Of a DNA stretch of 64,000 nt, positions 26,705 through 34,530 are shown piece after piece. Numbering within the stretch: the stretch's first letter is position 1; each line of letters opens with the position of its first letter. Source of the stretch: Sphingobacterium oryzagri. Lineage in GTDB: Bacteria > Bacteroidota > Bacteroidia > Sphingobacteriales > Sphingobacteriaceae. The DNA lies in contig NZ_CP117880.1 in NCBI RefSeq assembly GCF_028736175.1, forward strand, positions 4,588,001-4,652,000, read 5' to 3'. The position numbers and the translations under genes are program-made. The notes under the pieces were generated by a model. That model made no database searches. It was not told where the DNA came from and was given only the letters and a program-made list of their open reading frames with translations.

Positions 26705-27556
26705 TTAAAGCTGCACCGTAGCACTCGGCAAAGGTACCAAAACGGCTACTTCTTGTCGAACAACCTCGCGATCATCCTTGTATTTTTTTAATGCATCATA
26801 CTCCGATAACCGCAGTTCTGAAGTCAGACGTTTAGCTGCGTCGGCTCTGCGAGGGCCTCGTCGCGGTGGTGCTTCCCAACGAGGGCGATTCCAATCGGTA
26901 TAGTTTATTTTGTAAATAAGCCCAAAAGCAAGCGTTAGCATTCCCTCATCACTTCTTCCTCCCTGCTCACCATCAAATCGGTCATTAACCATACTTCCCC
27001 GCACATCAATGGTAAAATCAAAAGATTCGTTTATATAACAGGTATTGAAAATACCGAGATTTGCACTTATTTCATTGCTGCGTGGGACTTCCCAGGTAAA
27101 CATCATCCCTAAACCTACATAGGGAATAACATGCCAGCGCTGATAGTCATAGCCTTCGATCATGTTCATCAAATCAAACATGACGTCGCCATGCACATTC
27201 ATGTAACCAAATTCCTGCTTTTCCAACCATTTGGAAGCGTCATAGATTTCACCCGTGCCGTGACTACCATTTTGTGTCACACCGTGATTCTGCAAACCAT
27301 TAAGCGCTAATCGAAGACCTAAACCCGAAGTAAACCATTTTCCGGCATGCAATTCATAAGCAGGAACCACGCGATCCCAAAAATACATTTGTCGATTATG
27401 ATCACCATAGAAGAACTGAGCACCAAATCCGGCTCCGATGAACCAGTTTTCGCGGAGGCCTGATCCACCTACGCGATATTGAGCTTTTACATTCATGCAT
27501 CCGAGAGCGAGCAAAAAAACGGAAAACAAGCAAATAGTTGTTTTTTTTATATACAT
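26705..27556 (-). CDS. OmpA-family barrel paralogue lacking the OmpA domain
   Basis: 283 residues with an N-terminal signal sequence (LALGCMNVKAQ). Residues about 35-225 align closely with the barrels of the OmpA-type proteins at 23405 and 30636: NWFIGAGFGAQFFYGDHNRQM, GKWFTSGLGLRLALNGL, VTQNGSHGTGEIYDAS and DVRGSMVNDRFDGEQGGRSDEGML. The coiled coil and OmpA domain are missing and are replaced by a short arginine- and proline-rich tail (RWEAPPRRGPRR) and a charged helix (ALKKYKDDREVVRQEV). There is no visible frameshift: the frame simply ends at PSATVQL. It is convergent with the copy A lipoprotein. It could be a barrel-only partner or a decayed copy with a new tail. Confidence 0.8.
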   Translation of the reverse strand: MYIKKTTICLFSVFLLALGCMNVKAQYRVGGSGLRENWFIGAGFGAQFFYGDHNRQMYFWDRVVPAYELHAGKWFTSGLGLRLALNGLQNHGVTQNGSHGTGEIYDASKWLEKQEFGYMNVHGDVMFDLMNMIEGYDYQRWHVIPYVGLGMMFTWEVPRSNEISANLGIFNTCYINESFDFTIDVRGSMVNDRFDGEQGGRSDEGMLTLAFGLIYKINYTDWNRPRWEAPPRRGPRRADAAKRLTSELRLSEYDALKKYKDDREVVRQEVAVLVPLPSATVQL

Positions 27557-27674
27557 ACGAGGGTTGGTTGATTACCAGCATCAAAAAATCTGCAATAAAA
27601 GTAAACAATGAAGAAAGAAATTCAAAAAAATAGCTCAAAAAAAAGCGTCGCTATATCCAACCCACAATAGGCGG

Positions 27675-27896
27675 CTATTTTTTTAAAAAATTTGCGTTTA
27701 CATGTGATTCTTTAAAATAAGCATCAATTTCAGGCTGGCGTTCTTTCAACCATTTAACTACACTTATCCGTGAAACATCAAACTTTGCGACCACTTCTTC
27801 CAACATCAACTCACCCGATATTATGCAATAGATAATACGGTCTTTCTCTTCTTTGTTATATTTTTTATACATGCCGCACGGATCAACAATTTTCAT
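27675..27896 (-). CDS. Small helix-turn-helix protein, transposase-orfA-like
   Basis: 73 residues from the ATG at 27896 (KIVDPCGMYKKYNKEEKD). The sequence KYNKEEKDRIIYCIISGEL and then EEVVAKFDVSRISVVKWLKE is a helix-turn-helix of the kind found in the first open frame of IS3-type elements and in related small regulators. There is no orfB, no inverted repeat and no target duplication nearby, so it is either a remnant or a domesticated DNA-binding protein. The longer frame up to 27956 has no support. Whether it controls the surrounding surface-protein genes is unknown. Confidence 0.55.
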   Translation of the reverse strand: MKIVDPCGMYKKYNKEEKDRIIYCIISGELMLEEVVAKFDVSRISVVKWLKERQPEIDAYFKESHVNANFLKK

Positions 27897-28458
27897 CACG
27901 CTCCTATTTGCTCGATCAGTAAAATATGTAACGGCAAACGCGTAAAAATTTAACAAAAGTAGGCAACGAAATGCTTAGAAATATACCTCAGTATCCATCA
28001 AATCAATTATTGTAGCCCCTAAACTACAGTTACGTCAGTTTTTCAAAAAAAAGAAACACATAGCCCATACTTAAAAGAGAAAAGCAACTACATGTCAACG
28101 TTTTACCGAGTAACAGTAAATAAAATGACTTTGAAAAAAAAATTTACACAGATTGATACGAGTGATCTAAAAACACGCTAACTTTGTATCATATACTGAT
28201 TAAGTTCAGTCGCTTATGAACGCCACAGGGCAACTTTGTCTGTTGTGGTTATTGCTTACGAAAATTAAAAAATTAACATCGATTAACGATGAGAGCAGTT
28301 GTCGCATTACCGTGTAATGTGGGCAAATGTGTTAGAAACAACTTCGGGGACAAGCACAATTTTTTCACCATTGCCGTACATCATCTACATGTTGTACAAT
28401 TCGTGCTACATCCAGTTTTTTCGAGCCTGCTTTAATCAATAATCTAAAGAACAAGGCT
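27897..28458. other. Long intergenic region with promoter and long leader before the copy B peptide
   Basis: No gene is visible. TAACTTTG at 28179-28186 matches the TAnnTTTG -7 box on the plus strand, with a TTG 23 bases upstream. If used, the transcript has a leader of about 265 bases before the ATG at 28459. The leader contains an inverted repeat CCACA...TGTGG near 28223-28248. Confidence 0.5.
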
Positions 28459-28644
28459 ATGAAAACAGCACGAAATTTCTATTTGGCGCCTCAGGTCATC
28501 GTTTTCACAGTGGAAATGGAACAGGGCATCGTTTCTTCTTCGACGACTCTTAATCCGGGAGGGAACGGAACAACAAACTACAATCCCGACGTAAACGATT
28601 GGACGCTGGATGATCCGCTCGACCCGGCGACCGGCGAATTTTAA
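28459..28644 (+). CDS. Conserved short acidic peptide, copy B
   Basis: 61 residues, homologous to the peptides at 24626 and 33973: NFYLAPQVIVFTVEMEQGIV, then SSSTTLNPGGNGTTNYNPDV and NDW, with an acidic tail ending in TGEF. The conserved elements are an N-terminal Y-x-AP, an E-x-E-x-GI followed by small residues, PGGNG, NYNP and DW. No transmembrane helix or classic signal peptide. It is followed after 31 bases by the copy B fimbrillin-like lipoprotein. It has no OmpA gene directly upstream, unlike copy A. It may be read from the promoter near 28183. Confidence 0.8.
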   Translation: MKTARNFYLAPQVIVFTVEMEQGIVSSSTTLNPGGNGTTNYNPDVNDWTLDDPLDPATGEF

Positions 28645-28675
28645 TCGAGCCTACCAAACTAAGAAACAAAGCATT

Positions 28676-30457
28676 ATGAAAGTTATTATCCCCCGTCTTA
28701 ATACCATTAAGACTTCCCTAAGCCTCGCCTTTGCGTGTTCCATACTATTCTTCAGTTGTTCCAAAGAGCAGGTTGATCAAGAAATAGCACCAGAAGATCT
28801 GGTTCAACTCACGGTAAATATTACCGGAGTTGACGAAGAAAATATTGAAGAAGGCGGTAGCGTTAGCGACAATGCGAGTAGTAAAAATGCATTGAAAGCT
28901 ACGGTAAGCCGAGCTGTAGACATTGCTCAACAACCGCAAGAACTCTCTTTCGAAGGCTTTGATGCCCTTACTTCAGTCGAGAATGATGGTTACAAAAGCG
29001 ACATGACAAGATTTCGATCCTCCGGCAGATCAACAGCTGGTGGAAACAAGATGGTTACCGCAATGCCTAATGGCATCCGCTACCGCATCCTACTCTACCG
29101 CTCCAACGGCGTATTCTGGGATTCACAGGAAGCTACTGCCGGAACGGCATTAAATATCAATGTGGCACGTGGCGAAACCTACACTTGGTATGCTTATTCG
29201 TATAACGACAACCAAAGTGTCGCGAATGTTTCCAATACGAGTACGCCAACGGTGCCTACGGGAACAACGCGCGATCTGATAACGGCATCGGGCACGGTTA
29301 GCATTACCGCTACCGGAAGCACGCACCTACCCATCACCTTTTCACACCGCACCAACCGTATCGGTATTGAATTAAACACCTTAGGCATGTTTGCCAATCT
29401 AAACAGCGCCACTGTAACACTTACAGGTACCAACTTTACGACGGGCACATTGGATTTGCGTACAAATGTGATCAGTGGTGCGACCAGCTATACACCCGCG
29501 GCGATTAGCACACCAAATTTTGTCAGACCCGCTGGTTACACCTTCAACGATCGTAACGTGGCTTATTATTACACAGCAAGCAACGCCGCCATGCCGGCCA
29601 TGCAAGTGAGCTTAAGCAATTTTGGGATCACGTTAACAGATAACACGACGCGCACTTTCCCAGGATCAACGAGTTACACGTTCAACGTGCCATCGTTTTC
29701 TTCTTTAGGCCGTAGCAAAACTGCCCTTATTAACCTGGTGGAATCGCCTGTAACGGTTGCTGGTATTCAGTGGGCAAGAGAAAACTTATATTACATCTCT
29801 GGTGATCATAATGCGTACAGATTCTACCCGAACAACAACAATATTGCCGAGCGTCGTGGCTACTGGCCTTGGCGAGCGTTAACACCAGACGATGCCAGTA
29901 TAGGCTCAGGCGACCCGTGTCGGCAAGTTTACCCAACTAACCGTTGGCGCACGCCGAGTCCGGCAGAGTTAATTACGTTAAGCAACACAACAAGCGGAAG
30001 AACGTTTGTTCAGGGAACGGGAAATGGAAGCACCGGCCAAACGGGCATTACTTTAGGTAGAATTGAATACACCGGTACCGGCACAGGTAGCCCGACTTAT
30101 CCAAACAGCAACCTGGTACTGCCTTACAATGGTCATAGTCCTAACATAAGTTTATTAACCGGTCTTGCAACAGTAAGCTTCGGCATTGAAGATTATGCCC
30201 GAGACACCTATATTTGGAGTGATGACCCAACAATTGCTTTGGGATCAATTTTGAATGTATTAGCCAGCTATTACCGCGCAGGACAAGTGCCTTCGACTCA
30301 AATTACGGTTATTCCTCCTTCTATTAGTATTGTGTACACTTCAGGATCTACCACAGGTATAGGCGACGTAACGCTATTGAATCTTCTTGGCTTAAATATC
30401 GCAAGTTCTGGATTCCGTAACGTTCGTTGTGTACGAACAACTGCGGCCAACCCGTAA
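28676..30457 (+). CDS. Fimbrillin-like lipoprotein with C-terminal FISUMP-like domain, copy B
   Basis: 593 residues from the ATG at 28676; the longer frame from 28610 overlaps the peptide gene. Lipobox CSILFFSCSKE places the Cys at about 28. The N-terminal region (DLVQLTVNITGVDEEN, RYRILLYRSNGVFWDSQE, YTWYAYSYNDNQS, IGIELNTLGMFANL) is fimbrillin-like. The C-terminal region begins VAGIQWARENLYY and ends FRNVRCVRT, as in FISUMP domains. It is more diverged from copies A and C than those two are from each other. It is followed by a strong terminator shared with the convergent OmpA-type gene. Confidence 0.85.
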   Translation: MKVIIPRLNTIKTSLSLAFACSILFFSCSKEQVDQEIAPEDLVQLTVNITGVDEENIEEGGSVSDNASSKNALKATVSRAVDIAQQPQELSFEGFDALTSVENDGYKSDMTRFRSSGRSTAGGNKMVTAMPNGIRYRILLYRSNGVFWDSQEATAGTALNINVARGETYTWYAYSYNDNQSVANVSNTSTPTVPTGTTRDLITASGTVSITATGSTHLPITFSHRTNRIGIELNTLGMFANLNSATVTLTGTNFTTGTLDLRTNVISGATSYTPAAISTPNFVRPAGYTFNDRNVAYYYTASNAAMPAMQVSLSNFGITLTDNTTRTFPGSTSYTFNVPSFSSLGRSKTALINLVESPVTVAGIQWARENLYYISGDHNAYRFYPNNNNIAERRGYWPWRALTPDDASIGSGDPCRQVYPTNRWRTPSPAELITLSNTTSGRTFVQGTGNGSTGQTGITLGRIEYTGTGTGSPTYPNSNLVLPYNGHSPNISLLTGLATVSFGIEDYARDTYIWSDDPTIALGSILNVLASYYRAGQVPSTQITVIPPSISIVYTSGSTTGIGDVTLLNLLGLNIASSGFRNVRCVRTTAANP

Positions 30458-30574
30458 GCTTTAAAAAGATAGTATAATCGGGATTAGACATTCGCTAAAC
30501 TCGAAGATTACCCTACTCGCTCAGCAAAAAGATGGTTATATGCTGAACAATTTGCAAACAACAGGTCAAGAACA

Positions 30575-30602
30575 AAAAATAGGCGCTTTGGGCGCCTATT
30601 TT
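30575..30602. terminator. Bidirectional terminator between copy B lipoprotein and the OmpA-type gene
   Basis: AAAATAGGCGC and GCGCCTATTTT form an 11-bp stem (about 30576-30602) with a 5-base loop, flanked by A and T runs on both strands. Confidence 0.85.
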
Positions 30603-30635
30603 CGTAAAGGATAATAACGGTTTATAAACTTCTTA

Positions 30636-31826
30636 TTATTTAGCAATGGTGATAACTGCTCTACTTAACCGAGGATCATCGTAAAACATATTATCTACAC
30701 CACCTTTGTGGTCAACTTCCAGTTGCGTAGGATTTATGCCAAACTCACGCACCAATATGTTGTAAATTGCCTGTGCACGCTCCCGGCTTAACCGATCATT
30801 TGTTTTCTTAGAACCTGTACCCCTGTCGGCATAACCCACCACCTGATAAACGATTTTAGGATCACCTTCTTTGATTACTTTTGCAAAGAAACCCAAATTA
30901 ACACGTGCTTCGTTGCTTACCGTACTTTTATTCAGTGGGAAGGTCACCAAGATCGGCGCGGCCAATACATTTTTCTCGACAATAACTTCAGTAACCGAAG
31001 TATCTTTAGCGTTAGAAAGCTGTCTTTTTAGCGCATTATTATCTGCAGCAAGTTCGTTCACTTTATCGCGCAAAGCTTGTAGTTCCTTTTCGTTGGTGTA
31101 GCGCACAATAGTTTGCGTATTTTTGTTCCAGCCTGTTGACCTGCCGAAACGATACACGATACCTGCAGCCGCCGTTAGCATTCCTTCGTCTTTTCGTCCG
31201 CCGAGCTCACCGTCGAATCGATCTTGCACCATACTACCCCGTACATCTAGCGTAATGTCGACGGCCTTACTGATGCGAAAACTATTGAATATACCCAGGT
31301 TGGCACTAATTTCACTCGCAGTAGGTTCATCCCAGGTTGTCATCCACCCTAATCCAACATACGGACTCATCTGATAAAATCTATCCTCTTTATAACCGCC
31401 AATCATGTTGGAAATATTAAAAAGCACGTCACCATGCAAATTAATATATTGAAATTCCTGAACATACAAATTATTGACGGCATCGTACAGTTCGCCGGTG
31501 GAGTGACTTCCATTTTGCGTTAGACCTCTATTGTTTAAACCATTTAATGCTAGTCGCACACCAATACCTGGTGTAAACCATTTTCCAAGATGCAGCTCAT
31601 AAGCCGGCACCAAACGATCTGAAAAGTTCATCTGCCGGTTATGGTCGCCGTAAAAAAATTGCGCGCCGACACCAGCACCTATAAACCAGTTCTCAAAAAA
31701 TTTATTTGTTACTACCTTATGTTTCTCTTGTCGGTGCTCCACGGTGGAGTCCGGCATGGTGATAGTAGACTGCGAGAATGCTGTGCTTGCCCATAGCACC
31801 GCAAAAACAAGAATAAATACCTTCAT
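30636..31826 (-). CDS. OmpA-family outer-membrane protein, paralogue of 23405-24604
   Basis: 396 residues, co-linear with the 23405 protein throughout: signal peptide (LVFAVLWASTAFSQ), barrel (NWFIGAGVGAQFFYGDHNRQ, GKWFTPGIGVRLALNGL, LDVRGSMVQDRFDGELGG), coiled coil (LQALRDKVNELAADNNALKR) and OmpA-like domain (DRLSRERAQAIYNILVREF). The final 12 or so residues (DDPRLSRAVITIAK) are identical in the two. It lies downstream of the copy C peptide and lipoprotein on the same strand, so the module order is inverted relative to copy A. A terminator separates it from the lipoprotein, and it has its own candidate promoter. Predicted to be in the outer membrane and bound to peptidoglycan. Confidence 0.9.
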   Translation of the reverse strand: MKVFILVFAVLWASTAFSQSTITMPDSTVEHRQEKHKVVTNKFFENWFIGAGVGAQFFYGDHNRQMNFSDRLVPAYELHLGKWFTPGIGVRLALNGLNNRGLTQNGSHSTGELYDAVNNLYVQEFQYINLHGDVLFNISNMIGGYKEDRFYQMSPYVGLGWMTTWDEPTASEISANLGIFNSFRISKAVDITLDVRGSMVQDRFDGELGGRKDEGMLTAAAGIVYRFGRSTGWNKNTQTIVRYTNEKELQALRDKVNELAADNNALKRQLSNAKDTSVTEVIVEKNVLAAPILVTFPLNKSTVSNEARVNLGFFAKVIKEGDPKIVYQVVGYADRGTGSKKTNDRLSRERAQAIYNILVREFGINPTQLEVDHKGGVDNMFYDDPRLSRAVITIAK

Positions 31827-31905
31827 TTTTTTCAGTTTTTAATAATTTTAACAGATAGAAAAGTACGAAACCATAAGCCATCCCGACACCCTCTAGACCA
31901 TGTAA

Positions 31906-31913
31906 CAAATTTA
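31906..31913 (-). promoter_or_regulatory. Possible -7 box (TAAATTTG) for the 30636 OmpA-type gene
   Basis: On the minus strand this reads TAAATTTG, about 80 bases before the ATG at 31826 and downstream of a terminator. No well-spaced -33 element was seen. Confidence 0.3.
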
Positions 31914-32102
31914 AAGAATTATTGCAACGCGCACATATAATCCATAGCAATGTCGGCGGTCAAAAAAAATTTTATAGAGAAAACGCTACAAAAAACCGTA
32001 GTTACCCTTCGGTCTTGCCCAAACAATTTCATAAACATATGGAATTTATGCATAGCATAATTTCCGGAGCAGGTTAATCACCTACTAATCAATTGTAAAT
32101 AT
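31914..32102. other. Remainder of the intergenic region between the OmpA-type and copy C lipoprotein genes
   Basis: Part of the 345-base gap from 31827 to 32171. Apart from the candidate -7 box and the terminator listed separately I see no gene, repeat or RNA. Confidence 0.45.
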
Positions 32103-32134
32103 AAAAAAAAGCAACGTATTGTTTACGTTGCTTT
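32103..32134 (-). terminator. Terminator after the copy C lipoprotein
   Basis: GCAACGTA (32111-32118) pairs with TACGTTGC (32124-32131) with a 5-base loop. On the minus strand the stem is followed by eight Ts. It ends the transcript of the 32172 lipoprotein. Confidence 0.85.
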
Positions 32135-32171
32135 TGGTGATTTTTTTCTTAAATATGTTAAAAATAAAGCG

Positions 32172-33941
32172 CTAATTATTTGCCGTCCGAACGCACCGCA
32201 CATTCATACCTAATGTTTTGGTGCCCGTTCCCGGTGTAATCTCCAGCGTGGCTACATAGGCACTATTATTACTGTTAAGCGTATAGTTTGCACGGAAATA
32301 CTGGGCGTTCGTCGTATTTACCTGATCTCTTGCCCACCAATACCCGTAAAAAGTAGATTCTGAAGGGTTATAGTTTACTATGGTATTCGATCCTGTAGCA
32401 CGATAGCCAAAAGACAACCAGGAAGTCCAATTTATACCATACTCCGTTGGCGAGCCCGTTGCCGAATTCGTCCAGGCTGCATAACGTATTGTCGGATTAT
32501 CCGTTTGGCCAACACTTCTTCTTGGCGTACCGCTGCCTGATGTCACATTGATCAAGGTATTAAATTCGTTAGCATCTGGCATGCGCCAGGTTCCTTCTGG
32601 AAAAACCAATGTGCAGGGATCCACCACGCCTGTAGCCGTCTCCGCGCCTGATGCACCAGGTTTTCTCGCGCGCCAGTTCCAATATTCGCCAGACGCAGCC
32701 GGATTGCTAGCCGTTCCGTAAATGTTAGAAGACTGCTGCCTGAAACGATAGCCTGGGTTACTTGCCGAAAAATACAGGTTGGCACGCGCCCATTTCACGC
32801 CGCCAATCTCTACCGCCGACTCCCGCAATTGAATATTAATGGTATACCGATTGCCTAATGTTGGTGTAAACGACGAGGTAAAATTGAAATTTCGGTTGGA
32901 AAACGTACGTGTAGGCGACTGTGTATTATCTAATTTCAACACCAAAGAGCTCAGGTTGACGCCAAATCCTGCGATAGGCGACGTCCCGGTTGTATAAATA
33001 TAAGCAACTTTTACCGAATCTCCGGTGTCGCTACTTTCGTTGCTCCAATTTAAATTTATAGTCGAATTGTTGGCCGTTGTCGAGTTGTAAGCGCCCGTTT
33101 TTAAGTTTAAGCGCCCCGCACTCTGTACAACACCTTGCGTCGCGGCCGTAACGGTTCCATCCACCGAGTTAATCGGCGAAAACATCCCTCTAGCATCTAC
33201 GCGCACTTTGATAACCGCCATTTTCCGATCGAAAGCAATGCTGATTTTATTTCCACCGGCTACGGTACGTATGGTTCCCGAAGCAAACAACAAATCTTGT
33301 GCTGCCGTTGTAACATCCAACGTTGGTGTTGCCTTATTGGAAGGTTCAGCAACCTGCGTAGTTGTGTTATAAGAAACCGCATACCACTTATAGTCGGTGT
33401 TTTTAAACACCGGAAACGCAGGGTTGATAGCTGTGCCAGAAGTAGCATCTATCGTGCCCACGTAAGCATCAGCAGCCGTATAAATAAGTACGCGATACTT
33501 TACACCGGCTGCCATAGCGGCTGCCACGAAACTACCAGAACCTAAACTAGATCGGTTAGATGATGCGGTAGCGACGGTCGTCCCCTTGCTGTACACGTTT
33601 TTTAAAGACGATGCAGTTTTTGTTCTTTCTAAAGTCACCACAGCATCAAATTCGCCATCTACCACATTCGTTTTTTCTAAAATAGACGCGGAGGATGAGC
33701 CTGCATGCTGTGCAGAAGCTGCTTTTGCAACATGACCATCATCTTCAGCGCCTACAGCTCCCGCATCCAGCACGTCCGCAATACCCGACACGTCAAATTC
33801 CAACTGTGTACTTCCGTCAGCTACAGGCACTTCTTCGCTGCCACCATCTTTTGCACACGAAAAGAAAAGTATCGTTGACACGACAAGTATCAAAACCTTT
33901 CCGAAATAATGCGTAAATATCTTGCTTTCCATTTGCCTCAT
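32172..33941 (-). CDS. Fimbrillin-like lipoprotein with C-terminal FISUMP-like domain, copy C
   Basis: 589 residues; the lipobox STILFFSCAKDG puts the Cys at about 29 (an alternative start at MES, 33932, is possible). Residues about 150-380 share long blocks with copy A: KYRVLIYTAADAYVGTIDA, YKWYAVSYNTTTQ and MAVIKVRVDARGMFSPI. The C-terminal part starts IGGVKWARANLYF and ends LGMNVRCVRT, a FISUMP-like pattern. The peptide gene is 31 bases upstream on the same strand. Like copies A and B it has a serine- and alanine-rich, acidic spacer after the lipidated Cys. Probably a surface adhesin or fimbrial subunit. It lies just downstream of the polysaccharide operon. Confidence 0.85.
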   Translation of the reverse strand: MRQMESKIFTHYFGKVLILVVSTILFFSCAKDGGSEEVPVADGSTQLEFDVSGIADVLDAGAVGAEDDGHVAKAASAQHAGSSSASILEKTNVVDGEFDAVVTLERTKTASSLKNVYSKGTTVATASSNRSSLGSGSFVAAAMAAGVKYRVLIYTAADAYVGTIDATSGTAINPAFPVFKNTDYKWYAVSYNTTTQVAEPSNKATPTLDVTTAAQDLLFASGTIRTVAGGNKISIAFDRKMAVIKVRVDARGMFSPINSVDGTVTAATQGVVQSAGRLNLKTGAYNSTTANNSTINLNWSNESSDTGDSVKVAYIYTTGTSPIAGFGVNLSSLVLKLDNTQSPTRTFSNRNFNFTSSFTPTLGNRYTINIQLRESAVEIGGVKWARANLYFSASNPGYRFRQQSSNIYGTASNPAASGEYWNWRARKPGASGAETATGVVDPCTLVFPEGTWRMPDANEFNTLINVTSGSGTPRRSVGQTDNPTIRYAAWTNSATGSPTEYGINWTSWLSFGYRATGSNTIVNYNPSESTFYGYWWARDQVNTTNAQYFRANYTLNSNNSAYVATLEITPGTGTKTLGMNVRCVRTANN

Positions 33942-33972
33942 TATAAATTTGATTAGAGAATACTATCTTCTA

Positions 33973-34161
33973 TTAAAGATCAAAATTGCTGCTGCTGGTT
34001 CCGTTCTCCGTCCAATCATCTACCTCTGGTGTAAAGTTGTTTGCTCCATTTCCTCCCGGTGTGATGGTTGCTGATGCTGCGGCTATTCCTTGTTCCATTT
34101 CGATGACGACCACATCAAATGTTGGTTTTTTATACGCCATCTTAGTCACATTATTTTTCAT
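33973..34161 (-). CDS. Conserved short acidic peptide, copy C
   Basis: 62 residues, or 55 if translation starts at the second Met (MAYKKPTFD). Sequence blocks: YKKPTFDVVVIEMEQGIA, AASATITPGGNGANNFTPEV and DDW, then an acidic, serine-rich tail ending in NFDL. It matches copies A and B at nearly every position of the core. It is the first gene of a transcript whose promoter is probably at 34278, just after the terminator of the polysaccharide operon. The lipoprotein follows after 31 bases. There is no helix long enough to cross a membrane. Confidence 0.8.
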   Translation of the reverse strand: MKNNVTKMAYKKPTFDVVVIEMEQGIAAASATITPGGNGANNFTPEVDDWTENGTSSSNFDL

Positions 34162-34456
34162 TGTAATAAACTCTATATTTTTTTAGTGCTTTTGACAATC
34201 TATATTAAGCTCCCCCACTTAATTCATTGCATATTCACTTTCCCCTTTAAAAATCCTTTCCATCGGGATTACATCAGCAAAAGTAGAGAAATAAACCTGT
34301 CCAAACATGGATTTTAAGACCATAAGAGCTTGAAAAATATTTTTTATAGTCGAACGACTACAGGCAGCTACAAAACAAGCTGTAGCGCCGTCTATATTGG
34401 ATTCGTGGTGAATTTTAGCGCTTAAAAAACGGGTAAAAACGGCTTAAAAAATGGAC
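34162..34456. other. Intergenic leader region between wzc-like gene and copy C peptide
   Basis: The 369-base gap from 34162 to 34530 has no gene. It contains the candidate promoter at 34278, an inverted repeat GCTACA (34367-34372) / TGTAGC (34381-34386) with no T-run, and the operon terminator listed separately. Confidence 0.5.
34278..34285 (-). promoter_or_regulatory. -7 like box (TACTTTTG) for the copy C peptide-lipoprotein unit
   Basis: On the minus strand this reads TACTTTTG, matching TAnnTTTG. TTTG lies 16 bases further upstream (34302-34305), a little closer than usual. The leader before the ATG at 34161 would be about 110 bases. Confidence 0.45.
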
Positions 34457-34497
34457 AAAAAAGAACGGTCGCTGGAGCTGAACCCGACGACCGTTTA
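34457..34497 (-). terminator. Terminator of the polysaccharide operon
   Basis: AACGGTCG (34464-34471) and CGACCGTT (34487-34494) form an 8-bp stem with a 15-base loop. On the minus strand it is followed by CTTTTTTG. It lies about 35 bases after the stop of the wzc-like gene. Confidence 0.8.
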
Positions 34498-34530
34498 CAA
34501 AAATATCTATTTTAATAGAATTGATCTTTT

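Noticed and set aside
27675..27956. An intact IS3-type insertion sequence
   Set aside because: Only a 73-residue helix-turn-helix part is present, with no second frame, inverted repeats or target duplication.
24626..34161. The PGG or GG in the short peptides as a double-glycine bacteriocin leader
   Set aside because: The Gly pair is in the middle of the most conserved core and not at a leader-core boundary, and the ABC exporters in the window have no C39 peptidase domain.
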